A DNA stretch of 64,000 bases from SIG622 sp045652245 (GTDB lineage Bacteria; Bacillota; Clostridia; Oscillospirales; CAG-382), in the NCBI GenBank assembly GCA_045652245.1, contig JAZRTY010000013.1, forward strand, positions 21,560 to 85,559, given 5' to 3'. A program made the translations under genes and the position numbers. Position 1 is the first letter of the stretch, and the number at the start of each line of letters is the position of its first letter. Shown here one piece after another: positions 23,839 to 31,465 of the stretch. The notes under the pieces are model-generated. The model worked only from the letters and a program-made list of their open reading frames with translations. It ran no database searches and had not been told where the DNA came from.

Positions 23839-25479
23839 ATGGAATACAAAAATGGATTTGAAAACAATCCGAATAATGAAAATAATAATAATATGTCGGC
23901 AGAAGGCTGCAATGACTGCGGTACTGCTCAAAATGATGTTAAGGAAAGCTCTGATGCGCTCCGGGAAGAAGAGAATCAGAGTGTATTACCGGGTGATTCG
24001 GTACAGCAGACCCTGAAGTACACTCAGGAGAGCTATTTTGGAAAAACAGCCGGTAACATACAGCAGCCGGTTGATGATACTGTTCAAAATCAAAATACAG
24101 GTTTTAATAGCGGCTATAATGCGTATAACGTCAATAACAGCTATAACGGTAATAATAGTTATAACGGCAATCAGCAGGAAAAACGGAGTTACGGAATAAG
24201 ATACGACAGAAACGAAAATGACGACAATAATTATTCCTGGAATTACAGCAATACGCCCGTGAAATCACCTGAAAAGAAAAAGAATAAAAACGGTTTTACC
24301 GTGTTTGTGTCTGTTGCAATGGCGTTTGTAATTCTCGGAACGGCGGCTGTTTCCTCTGTTATTACATCTAATATAATCGAAAAAGGTTCTGTTTTCGGAA
24401 ATTATGAAATAGAGTCAGCTAAGGATAAAGAAGCTCCGATAGTCGGAAAGCAGGAGGATAAAAACGATACTCAGCCAATTGTAAGTGTTCCAAGCTTAAA
24501 TGGAAACGGAGTGCTTACAAAGCAGCAGATAGCTGTAAAGTGCAAGCCTTCTTCTGTCGGTATCGAGGTTGTAAGTACAGTACGAAGCATATACGGATAC
24601 TCCTACCAGACCTCAGGTGTCGGCTCCGGCTTTATCCTGACAGAGGACGGATATGTGGCAACAAACAATCATGTAATTGAGGGCGCTACCACAATTACCG
24701 TTATGCTTGATGACGGAACACGTCACGAGGCAAAGCTTATCGGAGCTGACGCCATTACTGACCTTGCAGTAATAAAAATCGAAGCGACAGGTCTTGTTCC
24801 GATGCAAATAGGCGACTCGGATAAAATGATGGTGGGAGACAGCGTTGTTGCAATCGGAACTCCTGCAGGAATTGAATTTGCAGGAACTGTAACCGACGGA
24901 ATAATATCTGCTATAAACCGTGGGGTAGAAATAACCAATGAGCGTGGTGCTGTTGTAAAAACTATGACACTTATGCAGACAAATGCTGCAATAAACCCCG
25001 GTAATTCCGGTGGTCCCCTTATAAATGACAGGGGAGAGGTTATTGGCATCAATACATTGAAGCTTACTTCTACCTATGAAGGAATCGGATTCTCTATTCC
25101 GATAAACAGCGCAGTTAAAATCTTCAACCAGCTTATAGCCGACGGAAAAGTGTCGGAGTATGACAGTGGCTTTGTAACCGGAAATGGTGCAATCGGTATT
25201 ACTCAGTATGCTGAAATCAGCAAGGAGGAAGCAGAATACTATAAAATTCCACAGGGAATTATAGTAATTCAGATAAAAAAAGGTTCGGCAGCCTCTGAGA
25301 TGGGACTTCGCAGAGGGGATATTATCACAGGCTTCTGCGGTACAGATGTGCATACTGTTGAAGAGCTTAATAAGCTGAAAGCAAATTATAAAGCAGGCGA
25401 CGAGGTGACTCTCCATATTTACCGTGACGGAGAGGGTGAAAACGATATTACCTTTAAGCTTGACCTTATGGAATCGTAA
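23839..25479 (+). CDS. HtrA/DegP-like trypsin-type serine protease with PDZ domain
   Basis: The 546-residue protein has a long cytoplasmic N-terminus (~150 residues) rich in Asn, Tyr and Gly, including repeated NNSYNGNNSYNG units. A membrane helix follows at ~155-180, then a trypsin-like protease domain and a PDZ domain. The catalytic triad is His278 (TNNHVIEG), Asp308 (TDLAVIKI) and Ser390 (NPGNSGGPL). The PDZ domain covers ~450-540. This is the layout of surface HtrA proteases of Firmicutes that degrade misfolded proteins outside the membrane. TACGGAGGT precedes the ATG. The Asn-rich cytoplasmic tail is longer than in Bacillus HtrA. Confidence 0.92.
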   Translation: MEYKNGFENNPNNENNNNMSAEGCNDCGTAQNDVKESSDALREEENQSVLPGDSVQQTLKYTQESYFGKTAGNIQQPVDDTVQNQNTGFNSGYNAYNVNNSYNGNNSYNGNQQEKRSYGIRYDRNENDDNNYSWNYSNTPVKSPEKKKNKNGFTVFVSVAMAFVILGTAAVSSVITSNIIEKGSVFGNYEIESAKDKEAPIVGKQEDKNDTQPIVSVPSLNGNGVLTKQQIAVKCKPSSVGIEVVSTVRSIYGYSYQTSGVGSGFILTEDGYVATNNHVIEGATTITVMLDDGTRHEAKLIGADAITDLAVIKIEATGLVPMQIGDSDKMMVGDSVVAIGTPAGIEFAGTVTDGIISAINRGVEITNERGAVVKTMTLMQTNAAINPGNSGGPLINDRGEVIGINTLKLTSTYEGIGFSIPINSAVKIFNQLIADGKVSEYDSGFVTGNGAIGITQYAEISKEEAEYYKIPQGIIVIQIKKGSAASEMGLRRGDIITGFCGTDVHTVEELNKLKANYKAGDEVTLHIYRDGEGENDITFKLDLMES

Positions 25480-25489
25480 TTGAACCGAA

Positions 25490-25524
25490 AAAAATGAGTC
25501 TGAAGCTTTTTCAGGCTCATTTTT
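25490..25524 (+). terminator. Terminator after htrA-like gene
   Basis: AAAAATGAGTCTGAA pairs with TTCAGGCTCATTTTT (one G-U) around GCTTT. Confidence 0.88.
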
Positions 25525-25535
25525 GTTGTTTTCTG

Positions 25536-25618
25536 TGTTTTGTTTGGCAAAACAACACAAAACAACACCAAAAACAATAAAAAATCAAATAAAAACAAAA
25601 AATATTTGTTGGTTTCTA
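25536..25618 (+). promoter_or_regulatory. ACAAAACAACAC repeat array, candidate DeoR operator 1
   Basis: The stretch before the dehydratase promoter is nearly pure A and C on the + strand, with units such as AAAACAACACAAAACAACAC and AAAAACAATAAAAAATC. Its start also pairs with GTGTTTTGTTT just upstream (a partial palindrome around GGC). A closely similar array lies at 29938-29990 before the aldolase promoter. DeoR-family repressors bind such A/C direct repeats, and the locus encodes one. Binding is inference. Confidence 0.55.
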
Positions 25619-25647
25619 TTGACAAACGGATATAAATATAGTATAAT
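25619..25647 (+). promoter_or_regulatory. Sigma-A promoter of the microcompartment operon
   Basis: TTGACA (25619-25624) and TATAAT (25642-25647), both perfect, are 17 bases apart and about 80 bases before the dehydratase start. Confidence 0.88.
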
Positions 25648-25729
25648 ATGAGATGAGTAAAAGTATAGGTATGCTTTTATGAAATTTGGTATGAATTATT
25701 ACTATAAATAATGCAAAGGATGTGTTTTT

Positions 25730-28246
25730 ATGGCAAGATATAACAGCGAAAAATGCAAAAAAAGTCCCAGAATTGACAGATTAAAGGAGAGGCTGTTTGC
25801 AGCAAAACCGGAAATTGAAGCAGACAGAGCAGTGCTTCTTACCGAAAGCTATATGCAGACAGAGAATGAGCCGATTGTCACAAGACGTGCAAAGGCGTTC
25901 AAAAACATTCTTGAAAATATCCCGATAGTAATTCGCGAGGATGAACTCGTTGTCGGTTCTGCTACTACAAAATCGAAGGGCTGTCAGGTTTTCCCGGAAT
26001 TCTCTTATGCTTGGTTAGAATCCGAATTTGATACACTTGGAACCCGTAGTGCTGACCCGTACTATATTTCTGAAGAAACAAAAAAGACTCTCAGTACAGT
26101 ATATAAATATTGGAAGGGAAAAACATCAAGTGAGCTTGCGGAGTCTCTTATGGTGCCGGAAGCAAGGCTTGCTATTGAGCATAATGTATTTACTGTCGGA
26201 AACTACTTCTATAACGGTGTAGGTCACGTAACAGCAAATTACGGTAAGGTGCTTGAAATCGGTTATCTCGGAATAATCGAGGAAGCAAAGGCCGAAAAGG
26301 CAAGGATGAATATTGGTGACGCAGATTATGTAACAAAGGGTACTACCCTTGATGCGATTATAATGAGCTGTGAAGCTGCAATTACATATGCGCAAAGATA
26401 TAGCGAGCTTGCAAAGAAAATGGCAATGACTGAGATGAATGCCCAGAGAAAAGCAGAGCTTCTGCAGATTGCCGAGAACTGTGCAAGAGTTCCTGCTCAC
26501 GGAGCTACAAGCTTCTATGAGGCTTGCCAGAGCTTCTGGTTTGTACAGCTTCTTATTCAGACAGAATCAAGCGGACATTCTGTATCTCCCGGAAGATTTG
26601 ATATGTATATGTATCCTTATTATAAGAAGGATATTGACGCAGGCAAGATTACAAGAGACTTTGCTCAGGAGCTTATAGACTGTATCTGGATAAAGTTCAA
26701 TGACTTTACAAAGTGCCGTGACGCAGCTTCTGCCGAAGGCTTTGCAGGCTACTCGCTTTTCCAGAACCTTATTGCAGGTGGTCAGGATAAGAATGGCGAG
26801 GATGCAACCAATGACCTTTCCTTTATGTGTATTGATGCTACAATGCACGTGTTACTACCCGGACCGTCCTTCTCTGTAAGAATCTGGAATAAGACTCCTC
26901 ACGAATTTTTAATTCGTGCAGCAGAGCTTACAAGAACCGGTGTAGGTCTTCCTGCTTACTATAATGACGAAGTAATCATTCCGTCGCTTATGTCAAGAGG
27001 AGTTGCTCTTGAGGATGCGAGAAACTACAATATCATTGGTTGTGTTGAACCTCAGGTATCAGGTAAAACATGGGGCTGGCACGATGCTGCGTTCTTTAAT
27101 ATGCTGAAGCCTATGGAAATGGTATTCAACAGCGGCAAGCTCGACGGTGTGCAGGTAGGACCTGTAACTCCCGATATTGCTGACATACATAGCTATGATG
27201 AATTCTTTGATGCTTACAAGACACAGATAGAATACTGTATCTCGCTTCTTGTAAATGCAGATAACGCGATTGATATAGCACACGCTGAAAGATGTCCTCT
27301 TCCGTACCTTGCATCTATGATTGAAGACTGTATAGGTACAGGTAAGACTCCCGAGCAGGGTGGAGCTGTTTATAACTTCTCAGGTCCTCAGGGATTTGGT
27401 ATTGCAAACGTTGCCGATGCCCTTTATGCAATTAAAAAGCTGTGCTTTGAAAGTAAGAAGCTTACTCTTGCTGAGCTTCGTGATGCGATGAATGCAGACT
27501 TCGGAAAGGGAACAGACAGTGCCGCAACACTTGCTGAAAAAATAGCACTTGAGCTTTCGAAGACAGGTGTTAAGGTAACTGAAAACCTTATTTCGGATAT
27601 CTATAAGGAGCTTAAATCAAAGGACGGCGGAAGCGATACAAGATACGCTGAAATCCGCGAGATGATTCTTGAGCAGGCAAAGTTCGGTAACGATATTGAC
27701 GATGTTGATAATATAGCAAGAGAAGCAGCGTACACATATACAAAGCCTCTTCTTAAGTATAAAAATCCAAGAGGTGGTATGTTCCACGCAGGACTTTATC
27801 CGGTATCAGCAAATGTACCGCTCGGAGCACAGACTCCTGCATCTCCTGACGGAAGATACGCATTCACACCTATTGCCGATGGTGTTTCGCCTACTGCAGG
27901 TAGAGATGTAAACGGACCTACTGCGAGTGCGAACTCTGTTTCAAAGCTTGACCACGGAATAGCATCTAACGGAACACTCTTCAATATGAAGTTCCATCCG
28001 TCAGCTTTGGCAGGTGATTCAGGGCTTGAAAGCTTTGCAGCTCTTGTACGTACATATTTTGATATGAAGGGTAGCCATATGCAGTTTAACGTAGTAAGCC
28101 GTGAAACTTTGCGTGATGCCCAGAAGAATCCTGATAAATACAGAAGCCTTGTTGTTCGAGTTGCCGGTTACAGCGCACTCTTTACAACACTTTCAAAATC
28201 ACTTCAGGACGACATTATAAACAGAACAGAGCAAGCATCGTTTTAA
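25730..28246 (+). CDS. Glycyl radical enzyme, diol/glycerol dehydratase-like
   Basis: This is the signature enzyme of the microcompartment. The 838-residue protein has the PFL-like domain and the catalytic Cys438-Val-Glu440 in IIGCVEPQVSGKTWGWHDAAFFN. It also has the radical site Gly813 in VVRVAGYSALFTTLSKSLQDD, 25 residues from the C-terminus. GCVEPQ followed by a GWHD-AAFFN string is typical of B12-independent glycerol/1,2-propanediol dehydratases and relatives, not of choline lyase CutC or pyruvate formate-lyase. It probably removes water from a vicinal diol to give an aldehyde, but related lyases (for example sulfolyases) share the general motif, so the substrate is open. No clear N-terminal encapsulation extension is seen. 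Oxygen would destroy the radical. Confidence 0.87.
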   Translation: MARYNSEKCKKSPRIDRLKERLFAAKPEIEADRAVLLTESYMQTENEPIVTRRAKAFKNILENIPIVIREDELVVGSATTKSKGCQVFPEFSYAWLESEFDTLGTRSADPYYISEETKKTLSTVYKYWKGKTSSELAESLMVPEARLAIEHNVFTVGNYFYNGVGHVTANYGKVLEIGYLGIIEEAKAEKARMNIGDADYVTKGTTLDAIIMSCEAAITYAQRYSELAKKMAMTEMNAQRKAELLQIAENCARVPAHGATSFYEACQSFWFVQLLIQTESSGHSVSPGRFDMYMYPYYKKDIDAGKITRDFAQELIDCIWIKFNDFTKCRDAASAEGFAGYSLFQNLIAGGQDKNGEDATNDLSFMCIDATMHVLLPGPSFSVRIWNKTPHEFLIRAAELTRTGVGLPAYYNDEVIIPSLMSRGVALEDARNYNIIGCVEPQVSGKTWGWHDAAFFNMLKPMEMVFNSGKLDGVQVGPVTPDIADIHSYDEFFDAYKTQIEYCISLLVNADNAIDIAHAERCPLPYLASMIEDCIGTGKTPEQGGAVYNFSGPQGFGIANVADALYAIKKLCFESKKLTLAELRDAMNADFGKGTDSAATLAEKIALELSKTGVKVTENLISDIYKELKSKDGGSDTRYAEIREMILEQAKFGNDIDDVDNIAREAAYTYTKPLLKYKNPRGGMFHAGLYPVSANVPLGAQTPASPDGRYAFTPIADGVSPTAGRDVNGPTASANSVSKLDHGIASNGTLFNMKFHPSALAGDSGLESFAALVRTYFDMKGSHMQFNVVSRETLRDAQKNPDKYRSLVVRVAGYSALFTTLSKSLQDDIINRTEQASF

Positions 28247-28278
28247 TCCTTAAAACTTGCAAAAACGGGAGAAATTAA

Positions 28279-29070
28279 ATGGTATTAGATAATAATTCTG
28301 TTGTCGGAAGAATATTCGACATACAGAAGTTCTCAACCCACGACGGTCCCGGTATTCGTACAATCGTATTTCTCAAGGGCTGTATTCTGCGTTGCCGTTG
28401 GTGCTGTAACCCGGAATCTCAGAGTCACAGAATCGAGAGAATGTTTTTGGGCGGAAAGCTCAAGATTGTCGGACGTGATACGACTGTCGGCGAGGTTATG
28501 AAGGAAATCGAAAAGGATTTGCCGTATTATCACAGAAGTGGTGGCGGACTTACCTTGTCGGGTGGCGAGGCGCTGTGTCAGGACGAGTTTGTTCATGCAC
28601 TGCTGCTGGAAGCAAAGAAACATGGCATAAATACTGCAGTTGAAACTACTGCGTGTCTGCCCTGGTATATGATAGAGAAGAACATAGAGTTGCTTGATAC
28701 TATCTTGATGGATATTAAGCATACAAATTCTGAAAAACACGAGAAATTCTGTGGACTCAGAAACGAGCTTATTCTTGACAATGCGAAAAAAATCGCTGCT
28801 ATGGGAAAAAATTTCATTATAAGAGTTCCGGTAATTCCCACATTCAACGATACAGTTGAGGAAATTCGTGATATTGCAAGATTTGCAAAATCACTTCCCG
28901 GAGTTGAGGAAATTCATCTTCTTCCTTATCACAGACTTGGATATGACAAATATGTTGGTCTTTCGAGAAAATACCTTATGGGTGACCTTAAAACTCCGGA
29001 CAGCGCAAAAATGAAGGAGCTTTCTGCAGCGGCAGAGGGTGAGGGTCTTAAGGTAATAATCGGAGGATAA
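28279..29070 (+). CDS. Glycyl radical enzyme activase (radical SAM), short form
   Basis: The activase uses S-adenosylmethionine and a [4Fe-4S] cluster to abstract hydrogen from the dehydratase glycine. The N-terminus has the CxxxCxxC motif (C35, C39, C42) in FLKGCILRCRWCCNPES, and LTLSGGEAL gives the SAM-binding GGE. At 263 residues it is shorter than most activases of this group (~300). The ferredoxin-like insert with eight cysteines that normally follows the first motif is missing, and the chain runs straight into KLKIVGRDTTVGEVMKEI. In this it resembles pyruvate formate-lyase activase. It starts 32 bases after the dehydratase. Confidence 0.9.
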   Translation: MVLDNNSVVGRIFDIQKFSTHDGPGIRTIVFLKGCILRCRWCCNPESQSHRIERMFLGGKLKIVGRDTTVGEVMKEIEKDLPYYHRSGGGLTLSGGEALCQDEFVHALLLEAKKHGINTAVETTACLPWYMIEKNIELLDTILMDIKHTNSEKHEKFCGLRNELILDNAKKIAAMGKNFIIRVPVIPTFNDTVEEIRDIARFAKSLPGVEEIHLLPYHRLGYDKYVGLSRKYLMGDLKTPDSAKMKELSAAAEGEGLKVIIGG

Positions 29071-29088
29071 AATTTCAGAGGTGAAATA

Positions 29089-29454
29089 ATGGAAATATTT
29101 GAACATAAGCAAAGAATTATTCAGGAATCGGTTCCCGGTAAGCAGATTACCCTTGCACATATTATCGCAAATCCTGATAATACTCTGTATCGCAAGCTTG
29201 GTCTTGACCCGACGGTCGATTATTCAAGCAAAAGTGCAATTGGTATTGTCACAATGTGTCCGAGCGAATACGCAATTATTGCAGCAGACATTTCATTGAA
29301 GTCTGCAGGCGCGCAGGTAGGTTTTGTAGACAGATTTTCGGGAACACTCATAGTTGTGGGAAGCGTTTCGGAAGTAGACTCGGCACTTATAGCAGTGTGT
29401 GACTATGCTAAAGAAAAGCTTGGTTTCAATGTTTGTGAAATAACTAAAACCTAA
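29089..29454 (+). CDS. BMC shell protein, EutS/PduU type (permuted)
   Basis: This 121-residue shell protein has the permuted BMC fold. It opens with RIIQESVPGKQITLAHIIANP, the beta-barrel-forming segment of EutS/PduU, followed by the BMC core (AIGIVTMCPSEYAIIAADISLKSAGAQVGFVDRFSGTLIVVGSVSEVDSAL). Hexamers of this type form facets whose pore is capped by a small barrel. It is the first shell gene of the operon and is followed six bases later by the GTPase gene, the same pairing seen as pduU-pduV and eutS-eutP. Confidence 0.93.
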   Translation: MEIFEHKQRIIQESVPGKQITLAHIIANPDNTLYRKLGLDPTVDYSSKSAIGIVTMCPSEYAIIAADISLKSAGAQVGFVDRFSGTLIVVGSVSEVDSALIAVCDYAKEKLGFNVCEITKT

Positions 29455-29459
29455 ACATT

Positions 29460-29885
29460 ATGAAAAAGATAATTTTTATGGGCAAAAGCGGAGCAGGTAA
29501 GACGAGTATAATCGAGGCTCTGCGAGGACAGAAAATTACATACCACAAAACGCAATACATATATTATGATGAGGATTTCATAGATACTCCCGGAGAGTAT
29601 ACCCAGGGACGTGAGCTTGGTGCTGCGCTTGCGGTGTATTCCTACGAGGCAGATGTTGTGGGACTTGTTATATGTGCAGAGGATGATTATTGCATTTTCC
29701 CTCCTGCATGTGCTCCGGTTGCCAACAGACCTGTTGTCGGAATTGTAACTCAATGCGACGGAAAAACTCAAGATCAGCTCGATATTTCAAAACACAGACT
29801 TCTGCTTTGTGGCTGCGAAAGAGTGTTTTTTACAAGTGCAAAAACAGGACTCGGAGTACAAGAGTTGCTTGATTATTTAAAATAA
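29460..29885 (+). CDS. EutP/PduV-like small GTPase
   Basis: The 141-residue protein has a P-loop GKSGAGKTS at residues 8-16, the switch region YYDEDFIDTPGEYTQGRELGAAL with the DTPG motif, and TQCDGK in place of the NKxD guanine motif. PduV has been linked to microcompartment positioning and EutP relatives to phosphate transfer. The role here is unknown. It ends just before the second operator array, so it closes the first transcript segment of the locus. Confidence 0.85.
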   Translation: MKKIIFMGKSGAGKTSIIEALRGQKITYHKTQYIYYDEDFIDTPGEYTQGRELGAALAVYSYEADVVGLVICAEDDYCIFPPACAPVANRPVVGIVTQCDGKTQDQLDISKHRLLLCGCERVFFTSAKTGLGVQELLDYLK

Positions 29886-29937
29886 AGTTGTTCTTATTGT
29901 ATTTTGTTCATTTTTAGTTAATAAATGTGGATTTTAA

Positions 29938-29990
29938 GAACAAAACCACACAAAACAACACAAAAAACAACAAAAAACCAATAAAAACTA
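29938..29990 (+). promoter_or_regulatory. ACAAAACAACAC repeat array, candidate DeoR operator 2
   Basis: The A/C-only tract contains CACACAAAACAACACAAAAAAC and ACAACAAAAAACCAATAAAAAC in succession. It shares the run ACAAAACAACAC with the array at 25555-25575 and, as there, sits directly upstream of a TTGACA box. Shared position and sequence argue for co-regulation of two promoters. Confidence 0.55.
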
Positions 29991-30019
29991 TTGACAAAAC
30001 AAAGACAATGTGGTATTAT
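29991..30019 (+). promoter_or_regulatory. Second sigma-A promoter inside the BMC locus (before aldolase)
   Basis: A perfect TTGACA (29991-29996) and TATTAT (30014-30019) are 17 bases apart. The aldolase ATG follows 71 bases later after GAAGGAG. Confidence 0.78.
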
Positions 30020-30090
30020 ATAATTAAGATAGAATATTTTAATTATAATATTCTGCAAAATAAAAAAATAATTGAAGGAGATAAAAAACT

Positions 30091-30894
30091 ATGTCAGAGT
30101 ACGAAATCAAAAAACAAATTTGCGACATCGGAAAAAGAATCTATGACAAAGGAATGGTTGCATCTAACGACGGCAATATTTCTGTAAAGCTCAACGACAA
30201 CGAATTTCTTTGTACACCTACCGGTGTTTCAAAGGGCTTTATGACACCCGAATACATCTGTAAGGTTGACGCAGAAGGAAAGGTTATCCAGGCTTATGAA
30301 GGCTTCAAGCCCTCTTCTGAAATCAAGATGCACATGAGAGTATATAAGGAAAGACCTGATGTAAAGAGCGTAGTTCACGCACATCCTCTTTATGCTACAA
30401 GCTTTGCAATTGCAGGTATTCCGCTTACAGAGCCGATTATGCCTGAAGCAGTTATCGCTCTTGGTTGTGTTCCGATTGCTGAATACGGCACACCTTCAAC
30501 AGAGGAAATTCCGGATGCAGTTTCAAAGTACCTTCAGTACTATGATGCAGTACTTCTTGCAAACCACGGCGCACTTGCATTCTCAGATTCTCTTCTTGCA
30601 GCATATCACAAGATGGAATCTCTTGAATTCTATGCTCAGCTTCTCTACCAGGCAAAGGTTCTTGGTGGACCCAAGCAGCTTTCAGATTCACAGGTTCAGA
30701 GACTCTACGAAATCAGACGTCAGTTTGGTCTTAAGGGTAAACATCCTGCTGACCTTTGTCCTAATGCTAAGGCAGGCAAGCCCAGCTGTCACCACTGTCC
30801 TAACGGTTCATGCAACGGTTCTTGCTCACACGGCGAGGAAGGCGAAGTTATTGCTGAAATTACAAAAAAAGTGCTTGCAGCACTCGGTAAGTAA
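30091..30894 (+). CDS. Class II (fuculose-phosphate-type) aldolase with C-terminal encapsulation peptide
   Basis: The core (residues ~1-220) is a Zn-dependent class II aldolase of the L-fuculose/L-rhamnulose-phosphate type. It has Glu77, His96 and His98 (KSVVHAHPLYATS) and a third zinc histidine in LLANHGALAF. Such enzymes split sugar phosphates into dihydroxyacetone phosphate and lactaldehyde or glycolaldehyde. The C-terminus is unusual: a linker with five cysteines and several histidines (CPNAKAGKPSCHHCPNGSC then NGSCSH) followed by an amphipathic helix, EVIAEITKKVLAALGK, with the pattern of BMC-targeting peptides. It is therefore probably cargo. Whether the cysteine linker binds metal is unknown. 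Confidence 0.85.
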   Translation: MSEYEIKKQICDIGKRIYDKGMVASNDGNISVKLNDNEFLCTPTGVSKGFMTPEYICKVDAEGKVIQAYEGFKPSSEIKMHMRVYKERPDVKSVVHAHPLYATSFAIAGIPLTEPIMPEAVIALGCVPIAEYGTPSTEEIPDAVSKYLQYYDAVLLANHGALAFSDSLLAAYHKMESLEFYAQLLYQAKVLGGPKQLSDSQVQRLYEIRRQFGLKGKHPADLCPNAKAGKPSCHHCPNGSCNGSCSHGEEGEVIAEITKKVLAALGK

Positions 30895-30916
30895 TTAAGG
30901 CATATCGGTACATATT

Positions 30917-31429
30917 ATGGGTACAGATATTGAAAAGCTGATTGCGCAGGCGATAAAAAATATTTCCGAAAACGAAAATTCTGCAAAAATCACCGAAGCT
31001 CAAAAAACAAAGATTGACTATATTTCTCTTGAAAACGCAAAGGTACTTTGCGAATATGTGGAGCAAAAGGCGCGTGAAATGGGAGTCAATGCAGTTGTAG
31101 CGGTCGCTGATAACGGCGGAAACCTTAAAATTTGCGAATGCATGGATGACTCATATATCGCAAGCAGGGATATTGCTATAAACAAAGCGTTTACTTCGGT
31201 GTCACTCAAGATGTCGACTAAAAAGCTGTCGGTGCTTGCAAAACCAGACGGTCCACTTTACGGAATACAGCATACCAATGGTGGTAAGATTGTAATTTTC
31301 GGTGGCGGTGATACTCTGGTGTGCTCCGGAAAGATTCTCGGAGGACTTGGCGTCAGTGGTGGAAGCGAGGAGCAGGACACAGAGCTTTGCGCAGTTGGAA
31401 AAAGATTTTTTGAAGAAAAATTTAATTAA
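30917..31429 (+). CDS. GlcG/HbpS-PduO-C-like (DUF336) protein with N-terminal encapsulation-like helix
   Basis: The 170-residue protein has a GlcG/PduO C-terminal-type domain from residue ~35 on (VAVADNGGNLKICECMDDSYIASRDIAINKAFTSVSL ... GGKIVIFGGGDTLVCSGKILGGLGVSGGS). This domain binds heme or corrin-like ligands in some relatives and occurs in many glycyl-radical microcompartments without a known reaction. The first ~20 residues (TDIEKLIAQAIKNISENE) form an amphipathic helix resembling an encapsulation peptide, separated by a polar linker. It follows the aldolase by 22 bases. Confidence 0.82.
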   Translation: MGTDIEKLIAQAIKNISENENSAKITEAQKTKIDYISLENAKVLCEYVEQKAREMGVNAVVAVADNGGNLKICECMDDSYIASRDIAINKAFTSVSLKMSTKKLSVLAKPDGPLYGIQHTNGGKIVIFGGGDTLVCSGKILGGLGVSGGSEEQDTELCAVGKRFFEEKFN

Positions 31430-31465
31430 AATATTACGGTATTTTCCGAAGAAAGGAAGATGATT

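Noticed and set aside
24613..25560. 315-codon minus-strand open frame
   Set aside because: It lies opposite the HtrA protease domain, whose catalytic triad and PDZ are clear. Cys/Tyr-rich composition is typical of a shadow frame.
25730..28246. Choline trimethylamine-lyase (CutC) or pyruvate formate-lyase
   Set aside because: The active-site string GCVEPQ with GWHD-AAFFN fits the dehydratase-type group, and the locus lacks the Cut-type aldehyde dehydrogenase and choline genes.
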